64,000 nucleotides of DNA, taken from positions 3,534,001 to 3,598,000 of the forward strand of contig NZ_CP037934.1 of NCBI RefSeq assembly GCF_004353225.1, read 5' to 3'. This stretch comes from Marinobacter sp. JH2 (GTDB lineage: Bacteria; Pseudomonadota; Gammaproteobacteria; Pseudomonadales; Oleiphilaceae). The notes under the pieces were generated by a model. It ran no database searches, was not told the DNA's origin, and was given only the letters and a program-made list of their open reading frames with translations. The position numbers and the translations under genes were made by a program. Below are positions 8,788 to 17,216 of the stretch, in pieces (positions within the stretch are counted from its first letter, which is position 1; every line of letters begins with the position of its first letter).

Positions 8788-10014
8788 ATGGATAAGAATA
8801 TGACTGCATACCGGAAAATTTCCTTGCTGATGCTGGTCGTTTTCCTGTTGGTTTATTCGGTGGGAGGTTGGTTCTATACGGTGCAGGCGAGGGCGGATAT
8901 TGAGCGGGAATTGGTTTCTGTCATGGAGCTGGCGAATAGTTTGCCAGCTCCAGCCCAGTTAGCGCCTGAATTGGTTCGTGAGATACGGCACCTTCGACCG
9001 GTTGCTGCCGGTGGTCAGGAGGTCAAGCTCTCTGATGATGTGCCAGCATGGTTTGCCCGTTTGTTGGCCGGCGATCTCCATCTCCCGACGACCAATGGCT
9101 GGCAACTTGCGCCCTCGGACGAGGTCGACGAGATCTGGGAAAGTTTCGTTCTGATCTCCGGTGCCTTTCTCTTGGGTATGTTGCTGTGCTTTGCAGCGCT
9201 AGGTTGGGCCGTCAGGCAAGGGCTTCGGCCTTTGGCAGAACTGGGTCAGGCGATGGTGGCGATTGAGAAGGGTCAATTGACCTCGCGGCTGAAGCGGCAC
9301 GAACTGCAGGAAGTGAATGATCTGGTGTCGCGCTTCAATTCCATGGCAGAAGCTCTGGAGCAAGAGCAGAATACCGTTCGGGAGTTGATGGCCGAGCTGC
9401 TGCAGGTTCAGGATCGTGAGCGGGAGCATATTGCGCGGGTATTGCATGACGACTTGGGGCAGTACGTAACCGGCATCCGTGCTCAAGCGCGTGCCTGGCT
9501 CTATGACCCGGATCTCAATAGTGAACAGAAAAAACAGGCGAGCGAGCTGGCGCAGCATTGCGAAACAGTACAGAAGCATTTTCGCCACTTGTTACAGGAC
9601 CTGCACCCACTGGTGATGGAGCAACTGGGGTTAGGGGCGGCCATCCGGCACCTGACTGAGCGATGGCAACAATTAAGCCGGTTGAGCTGTGACCTGAAGG
9701 TGGATGACGGTTTGCCGGCTCTCACCGGTGAACAGCAGACGCATCTATACCGTTTCTTACAGGAAGCGTTGAACAACATATCCCGCCATGCCAAAGCGAC
9801 CAGGGTGTCCCTGACCGTATCCCGATCAAAGGGTGCACTTGAAGTGGAGGTCTGTGATAACGGCCAGGGGGTGGGTGACCATGCTGGATCAAAGGGGTTA
9901 GGCGTGCGTTCTATGCGAGAGCGGGCTCGCTGTTTGCGGGGCCAGATGAAGCTACTCAGTCAACCGGGCAAAGGCACGCGAGTCTTACTGGTGATGCCGG
10001 AGGTTAATGTATGA
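8788..10014 (+). CDS. Membrane sensor histidine kinase, EraS/PedS2-like (HAMP + HisKA_3)
   Basis: The 408-residue kinase has an N-terminal membrane helix (ISLLMLVVFLLVYSVGGWFY), a periplasmic sensor of about 85 residues, a second helix (SFVLISGAFLLGMLLCFAALGW), a HAMP domain, a HisKA_3 dimerisation box with His220 (RVLHDDLGQY) and a HATPase (LYRFLQEALNNISRHAKA, GLGVRSMRERA). It overlaps its response regulator gene by 4 bp. Position and partner match PedS2/PedR2 of Pseudomonas putida, where PedS2 senses lanthanides and switches between the calcium and lanthanide dehydrogenases, and EraS/EraR of P. aeruginosa. Acidic residues in the periplasmic loop (SDEVDEIWES) could bind metal (inference). 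Confidence 0.8.
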   Translation: MDKNMTAYRKISLLMLVVFLLVYSVGGWFYTVQARADIERELVSVMELANSLPAPAQLAPELVREIRHLRPVAAGGQEVKLSDDVPAWFARLLAGDLHLPTTNGWQLAPSDEVDEIWESFVLISGAFLLGMLLCFAALGWAVRQGLRPLAELGQAMVAIEKGQLTSRLKRHELQEVNDLVSRFNSMAEALEQEQNTVRELMAELLQVQDREREHIARVLHDDLGQYVTGIRAQARAWLYDPDLNSEQKKQASELAQHCETVQKHFRHLLQDLHPLVMEQLGLGAAIRHLTERWQQLSRLSCDLKVDDGLPALTGEQQTHLYRFLQEALNNISRHAKATRVSLTVSRSKGALEVEVCDNGQGVGDHAGSKGLGVRSMRERARCLRGQMKLLSQPGKGTRVLLVMPEVNV

Positions 10015-10667
10015 AATTGATGATTGTGGATGATCACCAGGTGGTTCGGCAGGGCATCGCCAACCTGTTACGGAATCTTTTACCGGCGGTGGCCATCACC
10101 GAGTTGGATGCCGGGCTAGACGCCATTGCTCGGTATGGCAGCGTACAGCCTGATGTGCTGCTGCTGGATATGGGTTTGCCGGATGTTTCCGGTCTGGAGG
10201 TGGCTCGCCGGATTCGTCAGCGCTGGCGGGGTGCGGCAATTTTATTCTTTACCATGCATGATGAACTGCCCATGGTCAGGCAGGCGCTAGAGGTCGGCGG
10301 CATGGGCTTTGTGTCCAAGAACTGCGCACCGGAGGAATTGGCCGAGGCGGTACGTTGGGTGGCCGCGGGTAAACCCTATATTGAGCACCCCATAGCAACC
10401 CGGCTGGCGTTAAATCAAGAGCGTCCTGTGGATCATCGTCTTCGGGACATGACTCAGCGTGAGATGGAAGTTCTGCTCATGTTTGCCCGAGGAGACGCCG
10501 TGTCGAGAATTGCCGAGCGCCTATGCATCAGCAATAAAACCGTTTCCAATCATTTGGCATTATTGAAAAGCAAATTGCAGGTGGAATCGTCGATTGAGCT
10601 GGTGCATCTGGCGGTGGATGCGGGGCTGTTACGTTTAGGGCAGGAGGCGCGGGCCGGGCGAGCCTGA
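10011..10667 (+). CDS. LuxR-family response regulator, EraR/PedR2-like
   Basis: The 218-residue protein has a receiver domain (MIVDDHQVVRQGI; phosphoacceptor in LLLDMGLPDVSG; Lys in FVSKNC) and a LuxR helix-turn-helix (MTQREMEVLLMFARGDAVSRIAERL, NKTVSNHLALLKSKL). Its start overlaps the kinase stop (ATGA), so it is the cognate regulator. By analogy with PedR2 it should control the two quinoprotein alcohol dehydrogenase genes. A convergent terminator follows. Confidence 0.82.
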   Translation: MKLMIVDDHQVVRQGIANLLRNLLPAVAITELDAGLDAIARYGSVQPDVLLLDMGLPDVSGLEVARRIRQRWRGAAILFFTMHDELPMVRQALEVGGMGFVSKNCAPEELAEAVRWVAAGKPYIEHPIATRLALNQERPVDHRLRDMTQREMEVLLMFARGDAVSRIAERLCISNKTVSNHLALLKSKLQVESSIELVHLAVDAGLLRLGQEARAGRA

Positions 10668-10687
10668 AACGGCCTCGCCCGCTTTTC
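10656..10687 (+). terminator. Rho-independent terminator after the EraR/PedR2-like gene
   Basis: A GC-rich stem (GGGCGAG / CTCGCCC) straddling the stop codon is followed by GCTTTTC. It lies between convergent genes. Confidence 0.6.
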
Positions 10688-10692
10688 TTCGC

Positions 10693-11349
10693 TTACCAGT
10701 CATGTGGGCAATCTGTACAGCCCTCCATGAAGGTGCCTTCGAACGTGGCAAAATGAATTCTCGCCCCGGATAATCTTGCTTCGGCCAGATTAGCGTGCCC
10801 GAACTTAGCCTCTTGAAGATTCGACCCGGTCAAGTCCGCCCCCTGTAAATTGGCTTTCGGGAGCCACGCTATTTCGAAGCTGCTGAATGGCGCTCTGGTC
10901 TCGATGAGCGTTGCTCCGGAGAAACGGGAAAATGCAAAGTTGGCGCCTGACAGATCCGAACCACTAAAGTCGGCGCCTTGAGCAAACAGGTACTCTCCCT
11001 GTAAACCGGGTAATGTTGCATTGCGTGCTTTTGCACCTCGTATCGACGCGCGGTAAAGCTGGAGTCGGTAGCCAGTTGCGCCGTCCAGGTTAGCGCCGTC
11101 CAGGTTGGCTCCCCGGAGATTTGTGTGGCTGAGATTGGCGCCTTGCAGATTGGCTCCCCGAAAATCCGCAGAGCGGAGGTCCATGTTCGACAAGTCTGCG
11201 CCCTGAAGATCTGCTTTCGGGCAGACGGTTTCTGTCTGCAGTTTGCAGTCGTTAATAACAGTAACGGTGTCTAAATGAGCCATGTCATCTGTGGCTGTGG
11301 CCGGAAAAGCGGCGATAGCCAACAGGGTTGCTGAGATCAGTGTTTTCAT
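10693..11349 (-). CDS. Secreted pentapeptide-repeat protein (PedD-like)
   Basis: The 218-residue protein has a signal peptide (MKTLISATLLAIAAFPATA). It then has two blocks of pentapeptide repeats of the A(D/N)LxG type (LQGADLSNMDLRSADFRGAN, LRGANLDGANLDGA; later LTGSNLQEAKFGHANLAEAR), which would form a right-handed quadrilateral beta-helix. The C terminus holds a CxxC followed by Trp (GCTDCPHDW). An in-frame ATG at 11520 would run through the terminator and the exaA gene end, so 11349 is chosen. A similar gene lies beside pedE in P. putida. Function is unknown; a periplasmic accessory role for the dehydrogenase is plausible. Confidence 0.75.
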   Translation of the reverse strand: MKTLISATLLAIAAFPATATDDMAHLDTVTVINDCKLQTETVCPKADLQGADLSNMDLRSADFRGANLQGANLSHTNLRGANLDGANLDGATGYRLQLYRASIRGAKARNATLPGLQGEYLFAQGADFSGSDLSGANFAFSRFSGATLIETRAPFSSFEIAWLPKANLQGADLTGSNLQEAKFGHANLAEARLSGARIHFATFEGTFMEGCTDCPHDW

Positions 11350-11380
11350 ATTGAGCGCTCTTTGCCATGCATAACGAGGC

Positions 11381-11415
11381 ACCCTAAAGGCCCGGCTATG
11401 CCGGGCCTTTAGGGT
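11381..11415 (-). terminator. Long perfect hairpin downstream of exaA/pedE-like gene
   Basis: A 16-bp perfect stem (arms 11381-11396 and 11400-11415) with a 3-nt loop starts 9 nt after the dehydrogenase stop and ends before the pentapeptide gene start. It probably terminates or attenuates read-through from the highly expressed dehydrogenase gene. Confidence 0.65.
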
Positions 11416-11423
11416 AGCGAACA

Positions 11424-13271
11424 TCAGTTTGAAGCTTGGGCCCAAGAGGGAAGCTTGAACACCCAGAACGATCCGCCTTGGGAAATCGGCTTGGTCAGTT
11501 CTGCCATGTCGCCACCCCACAAAGGAACGGCTCCGCCGTAGCCTGAGGTCACGCCGATGTACTGCTCGCCGTCCATTTCCCAGGTGATGGGTGGGGAAAT
11601 GATCCCCGAGCCGGTCTGGAACTTCCAGAGTTCTTCACCGGTTTCGGCGTCAAAGGCTTTCAGGTATCCGTTACCTGTGCCGGTAAAGACCAGGCCGCCT
11701 TTAGTGGCCAGTACGCCTGCCCACAACGGCATTTTTTCCTTGTGCTCCCACTCGATCTCGCCGGTGATCGGATTCATTGCTCTCAGAATGCCGACGTGGT
11801 CATCGTACATACGCTTGATACGGAAACCCTGACCCAGGTATGCGGCGCCCTTCTTGTAACTGACTTCTTCGGTCCAGTAGTCTTCTTTCCAGTGATTGGC
11901 GGGAATGTAGAACAGGCCGGTATCCTGGCTGTACGCCATCGGGTTCCAGTTTTTTCCGCCCAGGAAAGGAGGTGACACTTCGATGGATTCACCTCGGGTC
12001 TCGCCTTCTGCAACGGGTGGTGGACGTTGACCTTCAGCCTCGATTGGGCGGCCGCTCTTGTCGATACCTTTCGCCCAGGTGATGTTGTCGACGAACGGAA
12101 AGCCCTTCTTGAATTCGCCGTTGGTGCGGTCCACCACGTAGAAGAAGCCGTTTCGGTCCGCGTGAGCCGTTGCTGAAACGCTCTCACCGTCTTCGGTGTA
12201 TTCGAAGAGTACCAGCTCGTTGTTGCCGGAGAAGTCCCAGGCATCGTTCGGGGTGTGCTGATAGAACCACTTCACTTCGCCGGTCGACGGGTCTACACCG
12301 ACTTGCCCGGAGGTGTACAGGTTGTCGTAGTCTGCCGGATCGCCACCGGGGGATGTTCTGGCCCAGGTATTCCAGGGGGCCGGGTTACCCGCACCCACGA
12401 TGATGGTATTGGTTGCCGAATCAAAACTGGCGCTTTGCCAAGGTGCACCGCCGCCATGGCTCCATGCTTCCACTTTGCCGGTAGGCTGGTTGGGATCATC
12501 CGGCCAGCTGGGGGCTTCGGGGTCGCCGGTTGGCGTGCTTTTCTCACCATTCAGTCGACCGTAATGGCCTTCAACAAAGGGCCGCATCCAGACTTCCTCG
12601 CCGGTGTCCGGGTCACGGGCAAATAGTTTGCCTACGACACCGAACTCATCGCCTGAGGAGCCGTGAATCAGCAATACCTTGCCGGATTTCTGATCTTTGA
12701 CCAGCGTCGGGGCAGCGGTCATGGTGTAGCCTGCCTCGTGGTCGGCAAACTTCTTGCGCCAGACGATTTTCCCCGTGTCTTTGTTGAGTGCCACGATGCC
12801 TGCGTCGAGTGTACCGAAGAACACTTTATCGCCAAAGATGGCTGCACCCCGGTTGACCACGTCACAGCAAGGGCGAATGCCTTCTGGAAGGCGGTGGTTA
12901 TATTCCCAAAGTCTTTCGCCGGTTTTGGCGTCCAGGGCGTACAGGCGCGAATAGGAACCGGTCACATAGATTACGCCATCATGCAACAGTGCCTGGGATT
13001 CCTGTCCTCGTTGCTTCTCATCCCCGAAAGAGAACGACCAAGCGGGAACCAGCCTTTCCACATTGTCCTTGTTGATGGTGGTCATCGGGCTGTAGCGCTG
13101 GGCCTTTGGCCCGATGCCGTATCCGAGAACATCCTGGGTGGTTTCGGCATCGTTAGCGATATCTTCCCAGGTAACCTCTTTTGCCTGTGCGGTCACACTG
13201 AACGCACCTGCGGTGCCAATGGCGAGAGCCAAGCTGATGCTCGTGACCAGCGGGTGTTTGCGACGATTCAT
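11424..13271 (-). CDS. exaA: PQQ-dependent alcohol dehydrogenase, calcium type (ExaA/PedE-like)
   Basis: The 615-residue periplasmic quinoprotein oxidises ethanol and other alcohols to aldehydes and passes electrons to cytochrome c550. It has a signal peptide ([16 protein letters not shown]), an eight-bladed propeller with tryptophan-docking repeats ([22 protein letters not shown]) and the adjacent-cysteine ring motif RPCCDVV. The catalytic Asp is D346 in AWDFSGNNE; the residue two positions later is Ser348. Lanthanide-dependent enzymes have an extra Asp there, so this copy should use calcium, like PedE/ExaA. The start at 13271 gives a normal signal peptide; an ATG at 13337 adds 22 unlikely residues. 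Confidence 0.93.
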   Translation of the reverse strand: MNRRKHPLVTSISLALAIGTAGAFSVTAQAKEVTWEDIANDAETTQDVLGYGIGPKAQRYSPMTTINKDNVERLVPAWSFSFGDEKQRGQESQALLHDGVIYVTGSYSRLYALDAKTGERLWEYNHRLPEGIRPCCDVVNRGAAIFGDKVFFGTLDAGIVALNKDTGKIVWRKKFADHEAGYTMTAAPTLVKDQKSGKVLLIHGSSGDEFGVVGKLFARDPDTGEEVWMRPFVEGHYGRLNGEKSTPTGDPEAPSWPDDPNQPTGKVEAWSHGGGAPWQSASFDSATNTIIVGAGNPAPWNTWARTSPGGDPADYDNLYTSGQVGVDPSTGEVKWFYQHTPNDAWDFSGNNELVLFEYTEDGESVSATAHADRNGFFYVVDRTNGEFKKGFPFVDNITWAKGIDKSGRPIEAEGQRPPPVAEGETRGESIEVSPPFLGGKNWNPMAYSQDTGLFYIPANHWKEDYWTEEVSYKKGAAYLGQGFRIKRMYDDHVGILRAMNPITGEIEWEHKEKMPLWAGVLATKGGLVFTGTGNGYLKAFDAETGEELWKFQTGSGIISPPITWEMDGEQYIGVTSGYGGAVPLWGGDMAELTKPISQGGSFWVFKLPSWAQASN

Positions 13272-13495
13272 ATTCGTTCCCCATGATTGTTGTTGTGAAC
13301 AGCACGGTCTGTGCGCTGACGTTCCGAGTATTGGCAAGTGAGGGGCGATTGAGCGACGGAAAAAGTCAGATGGAAGTCGGGAAAATCGACGAAAAAGTCG
13401 GGAAAAGTTCCCGGTAGGCTGGTTTGTTGTTGAGAAGTGGCGTTTTTTTGTTCGCTTTTAAGGGTGCTTGTGCTTTCGCTCTTGCTCTGACCGCG

Positions 13496-13511
13496 TACTA
13501 CCAAGGAACTA
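13496..13511. promoter_or_regulatory. Recurrent PQQ-cluster promoter motif in the exaA-exaB divergent region
   Basis: TACTACCAAGGAACTA lies in the 361-bp gap between the divergent exaA (start 13271) and exaB (start 13633). It is 121 bp upstream of the exaB start codon, nearly the same distance as the copies before the second dehydrogenase and exaC. No other strong feature was seen in this gap apart from T-rich tracts near 13440. Confidence 0.55.
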
Positions 13512-13632
13512 GACCTAAACCCCCAAAGTGGAATAGGGGGCCGAGACGCAGATTCTTACACTGTTTGGCAGCGTGTTGGTAAACGAAAAATCCAATAGCC
13601 AACGTAGGGGCAACCAAACAGAGGTAGTAACA

Positions 13633-14061
13633 ATGACAATGCCGCGTTTAATCACATCGTTTATTGCCACCGTGCTGGCAGGTGCTGCTGGTTTGGCCAT
13701 GGCGCATGGCAACGTGACACCGCAGCCGGTAAATACCGGCAACTTGCCGGAGCTCGGTGACGAAATTTACATGGAAAATCCGTTCCGTGAAGGTAACGAG
13801 CTGGGTGAGTTTCAGGGCGAAGCCGCGAAGATCGGTGAGAGTGCCTACGCAGGTAACTGTGCCAGTTGCCACGGTATTCGTGCTATGTCCGGCGGGTTGA
13901 CCCCGGATTTGCGGGAGCTGACCGAGTGGGACGATGAGTACTACATTACTCGGGTGCGTAACGGCACAGATCGGGGCATGCCATCCTGGAAGAAAAGTAT
14001 GGATCAGAGCGCAATGTGGGCCATCCGGACCTATGTTGAGTCTCTGCCCAAACCTGAGTAA
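13633..14061 (+). CDS. exaB: Cytochrome c550, electron acceptor of quinoprotein ethanol dehydrogenase (ExaB/PedF-like)
   Basis: The 142-residue precursor has a Sec signal peptide (TSFIATVLAGAAGLAMA) and one class I heme c site: C76-A-S-C79-H80, with a likely axial Met at 116 in DRGMPSW. It is the periplasmic electron acceptor of PQQ alcohol dehydrogenases. A GAGG box at 13621 supports the ATG at 13633; an ATG two codons downstream and a frame-open ATG at 13573 are less likely. The gene is divergent from exaA and is followed by the binding-protein gene, the pedF-pedG order of P. putida. Confidence 0.9.
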   Translation: MTMPRLITSFIATVLAGAAGLAMAHGNVTPQPVNTGNLPELGDEIYMENPFREGNELGEFQGEAAKIGESAYAGNCASCHGIRAMSGGLTPDLRELTEWDDEYYITRVRNGTDRGMPSWKKSMDQSAMWAIRTYVESLPKPE

Positions 14062-14089
14062 CACCATGACTTTCGAATCGCTCTGAACA

Positions 14090-14110
14090 GAGCCGGCCCT
14101 GTGCCGGCTC
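14090..14110 (+). terminator. Hairpin between exaB and the MoxJ-like gene
   Basis: An 8-bp stem (GAGCCGGC / GCCGGCTC) with a 5-nt loop is followed by a weakly T-rich stretch. It probably lowers rather than blocks transcription into the next gene. Confidence 0.5.
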
Positions 14111-14132
14111 TTGGTCGTTGGGGAAACCAATA

Positions 14133-15089
14133 ATGAAAATAATCCTTACGTTTGTAATCACTTTTCTGGTGTCGCTGGCCGCTTGGGGGCAGGAGGTCAA
14201 CGACGGCGATGAACTGCTGAACCGGCCATCCGATCGCACTTACGACATTATTCTGGAGTCGGGTTACCTGAAAGTCGGGGTGTATCGGGATTTTCCGCCC
14301 TACTCCTATGAGCAAAATGGCGAGCCCCGCGGTATTGATGTTGAGCTCGGCAAGCTGATCGCCAGGGAGATGGGGGTGGAGTTTCGTGTGCACTGGATTA
14401 TCCCTGACGAAGAGTTGGGAGATGATCTTCGGAACAACGTGTGGAAGGGGCATTATCTGGATAAGCAGCGACTGGCCGATGTGATGATGCGCGTTCCCTA
14501 CGACAAACAATATGCCTACATGCAGGATTCCACCGGAGAATATATTAACGAGCAGGTGGTGCTGTTCGGGCCCTATCAGCAAGAGAGCTGGCAGATAGCA
14601 TATGACCCGGCAATGCTTGATGCCGTGGATACGGTCGCGGTGTTCCAGTACCACGCTATCGGTGTCGAGATTGATACCCTGCCGGACTTTTATTTCAGTT
14701 CGGCGTTGGGCGGTCGCATGCGTAATCAGGTGCGCCACTACCCGAACGTCAAGGCTGCGTTTGAAGCTATGCGTCAAGGCGAAGTCCGTGCGGTCATGGG
14801 GATGCGGGCAGAGATTCACCATGAGCTGGCACAGCCCGAGAACGAAGAATTTGTGGCCGCCCAGAATGGCTTCCCTGGTCTGGTGAAACAGGTTTGGGAT
14901 GTGGGAATGGCAATCAAGCATACCCATCGGCAGCTTGGCTATGCGATCGAGGCCATAGTGAACCGATTGGTAACCGAGGGCGCCCTGAACGATCTGTTCG
15001 ATGGCATGGACCTGGCGTACAGCGTGCCGGGCTACTACCGGAGTTTTCTGAGCGAGGAAGCGGTCGCTCGTGCCGAAGGGCAGGAATAA
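14133..15089 (+). CDS. Quinoprotein-associated periplasmic solute-binding protein family 3 (PedG/MoxJ/XoxJ-like)
   Basis: The 318-residue protein has a signal peptide (IILTFVITFLVSLAAWG) and a family 3 binding-protein fold (YLKVGVYRDFPPYSYEQNGEPRGIDVELGKLIAREMG typifies lobe 1). Members linked to quinoprotein dehydrogenases (MxaJ, XoxJ, PedG) are thought to help activate or mature the apo-dehydrogenase rather than feed a transporter. No permease gene is adjacent. It sits directly before the lanthanide-type dehydrogenase gene, which suggests it serves that enzyme. Confidence 0.82.
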   Translation: MKIILTFVITFLVSLAAWGQEVNDGDELLNRPSDRTYDIILESGYLKVGVYRDFPPYSYEQNGEPRGIDVELGKLIAREMGVEFRVHWIIPDEELGDDLRNNVWKGHYLDKQRLADVMMRVPYDKQYAYMQDSTGEYINEQVVLFGPYQQESWQIAYDPAMLDAVDTVAVFQYHAIGVEIDTLPDFYFSSALGGRMRNQVRHYPNVKAAFEAMRQGEVRAVMGMRAEIHHELAQPENEEFVAAQNGFPGLVKQVWDVGMAIKHTHRQLGYAIEAIVNRLVTEGALNDLFDGMDLAYSVPGYYRSFLSEEAVARAEGQE

Positions 15090-15098
15090 AGGCGGTCG

Positions 15099-15114
15099 TA
15101 CTACCAAGTGATGA
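15099..15114. promoter_or_regulatory. Recurrent PQQ-cluster promoter motif upstream of the lanthanide-type dehydrogenase gene
   Basis: TACTACCAAGTGATGA matches the exaB and exaC copies over its first ten bases. It lies 120 bp upstream of the dehydrogenase start, between the binding-protein stop and that gene. Confidence 0.5.
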
Positions 15115-15234
15115 GAAAACCTGTCCGTGGGGGGAATTGTTGATCTTGCGGTCTTTGCGAAAAATCAGCTCAGGGTCGGGAAAGCTTCCCGGTTCGGCTC
15201 GCAACTGACAAAAACAGAGTAGGAGAGCGCAACC

Positions 15235-17010
15235 ATGAGATCGAACAAATTCGGGATTCGCATTGCGGCCAGCGCATTGGCGTTGGCTGTGTCATGCGGT
15301 GCCCACGCGGTCACAGACGCAGACATTTTGAGAGATGCAGAGACCACTGACGATATCGTCAGCTACGGCATGGGCTTGCAGGGGCAACGGTTCAGCCCCC
15401 TGACTGACCTGAACACAGACAACGTAAAGCACCTGCAGCCAGTATGGGGTTTTGCTTTTGGCGGGGAGAAAATGAGGGGCCAAGAAGCCCAGCCTATGAT
15501 CAAAGACGGCGTGATGTATGTAACCGCCTCTTACTCTCGGGTTTATGCGATTGATGTGAAAACCGGCGAGGAACTCTGGCAGTACGATGCCCGTTTGCCA
15601 GATGGCATCATGCCTTGCTGCGATGTGGTGAACCGGGGTGTCGCACTGTATGGCGACAAGGTGATCTTCGGCACCCTGGATGCAAAGCTCGTGGCTTTGA
15701 ACAAAGACACCGGCAAACCCATGTGGATAAAAAAAGTGGCAGATTACCAGGCCGGTTACGCCATCACCGCGGCGCCTTTGATTGTTAAGGGCAAGTTGAT
15801 CACAGGTGTGTCGGGTGGTGAATTCGGGATTGTCGGCAAGGTCGAAGCCTATGACGCCAATACCGGTGATTTGGTGTGGACTCGCCCCACGGTCGAGGGC
15901 CATATGGGGTATGTCTACCGGGATGGCAAAAAAATAGAGAATGGGATTTCCGGTGGCAAGGCAGGACAAACCTGGCCGGGCGATATGTGGAAAAATGGTG
16001 GCGCAGCAACCTGGTTGGGCGGCACCTACGATGAAGAAACCGATTCGTTGTTTTTCGGTACCGGCAACCCCGCGCCCTGGAACTCCCACCTGCGTCCGGG
16101 CGATAACCTGTTCTCCGCCTCCCGTTTGGCCATCAATCCCGACGATGGAAGTATCAAATGGCACTTCCAGACCACGCCCCACGATGGCTGGGATTACGAT
16201 GGTGTAAACGAGCTGATCTCGTTTGATCTGAAGGAAAATGGTAAGACCATCAAGGCCGCTGCAACCGCAGACCGTAATGGTTTCTTCTACGTGCTCAATC
16301 GCGAGAATGGCGGTTTTATCCGTGGATTTCCGTTTGTGGACAAAATTACCTGGGCGGAAGGTTTGGACCCAGACACTGGTCGACCCATCTATGCGGAGAA
16401 TGGGCGCCCCGGTGACCCAGCCGAGGCCGAAGCTGGTAAAGGCGAAACCGTCGTTGCTCAGCCTGCTTTCCTAGGCGGAAAGAACTGGATGCCCATGGCT
16501 TACAGCCCTGAAACCGAACTGTTCTACGTTCCGTCGAACGAGTGGTCTATGGACATCTGGAACGAGCCGGTTTCCTATAAAAAAGGCGCGGCCTTCTTGG
16601 GGGCTGGTTTTACCATCAAGCCTACTAACGACGAGTATATTGGCGTGCTCCGGGCGATGGACCCGAAAACCGGTGAGGAAGTCTGGCGTTACGAGAACCC
16701 GGCCCCTCTTTGGGGTGGCGTAATGACCACCGCCGGTAATCTGGTCTTCACCGGCACCCCGGAAGGCTACCTGAAAGCCTTTGACGCTAAAACTGGCGAG
16801 GAGCTGTACAAGTTCAATACCGGTTCTGGGGTTGTTGGAACGCCAGTGACCTGGACTATGGATGGCGAACAGTATGTCTCTGTTCTCTCCGGCTGGGGTG
16901 GTGCTGTACCGCTGTGGGGTGGCGAAGTCGCCAAGGTGGTCAAGAACTTCAATCAAGGTGGTCTGGTCTGGACTTTCAAGCTGCCTAAAGATCGAGTGGC
17001 GGCCAATTGA
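15235..17010 (+). CDS. pedH: PQQ-dependent alcohol dehydrogenase, lanthanide type (PedH-like)
   Basis: The 591-residue quinoprotein has a signal peptide ([14 protein letters not shown]), Trp-docking repeats ([22 protein letters not shown]) and the vicinal disulfide C128-C129 in MPCCDVV. The catalytic Asp320 is followed by Tyr and then Asp322 (GWDYDGVNE). That second Asp is the established marker of lanthanide coordination in XoxF and PedH, so this enzyme should need a light rare-earth ion. It shares domain order and many blocks with the calcium-type enzyme at 11424 but lacks its longer loop around residues 220-260. An AGGAGAG box precedes the ATG. Confidence 0.9.
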   Translation: MRSNKFGIRIAASALALAVSCGAHAVTDADILRDAETTDDIVSYGMGLQGQRFSPLTDLNTDNVKHLQPVWGFAFGGEKMRGQEAQPMIKDGVMYVTASYSRVYAIDVKTGEELWQYDARLPDGIMPCCDVVNRGVALYGDKVIFGTLDAKLVALNKDTGKPMWIKKVADYQAGYAITAAPLIVKGKLITGVSGGEFGIVGKVEAYDANTGDLVWTRPTVEGHMGYVYRDGKKIENGISGGKAGQTWPGDMWKNGGAATWLGGTYDEETDSLFFGTGNPAPWNSHLRPGDNLFSASRLAINPDDGSIKWHFQTTPHDGWDYDGVNELISFDLKENGKTIKAAATADRNGFFYVLNRENGGFIRGFPFVDKITWAEGLDPDTGRPIYAENGRPGDPAEAEAGKGETVVAQPAFLGGKNWMPMAYSPETELFYVPSNEWSMDIWNEPVSYKKGAAFLGAGFTIKPTNDEYIGVLRAMDPKTGEEVWRYENPAPLWGGVMTTAGNLVFTGTPEGYLKAFDAKTGEELYKFNTGSGVVGTPVTWTMDGEQYVSVLSGWGGAVPLWGGEVAKVVKNFNQGGLVWTFKLPKDRVAAN

Positions 17011-17030
17011 TCTGAGTTTTGTGTCTCTTT

Positions 17031-17057
17031 GGGCCGCCTTCGTGCGGCCCTTTTTTT
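17031..17057 (+). terminator. Rho-independent terminator after the lanthanide-type dehydrogenase gene
   Basis: A 7-bp GC stem (GGGCCGC / GCGGCCC) with a 6-nt loop is followed by seven T residues. Confidence 0.88.
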
Positions 17058-17087
17058 AGCCGCCGAAACCATCTGCTTCAGAGCATC

Positions 17088-17103
17088 TACTACCAAGGTA
17101 CCA
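17088..17103. promoter_or_regulatory. Recurrent PQQ-cluster promoter motif upstream of exaC
   Basis: TACTACCAAGGTACCA lies between the terminator at 17031-17057 and exaC, 113 bp before the exaC start. The first eleven bases are identical to the exaB copy. Confidence 0.55.
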
Positions 17104-17216
17104 GCCGTCCCCCTCTAACGAATCATTCACGGATCAGAGTGTCACGACTACATTGAACAGGTAAGCGTGAACGGCTTTGTTACTAAGCGACAAACACAAC
17201 AAAAGAGGTCAACGTC

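Noticed and set aside
14031..15107. A 358-codon minus-strand frame opposite the MoxJ-like gene
   Set aside because: The plus-strand protein has a signal peptide and binding-protein motifs, while this frame has none and overlaps exaB.
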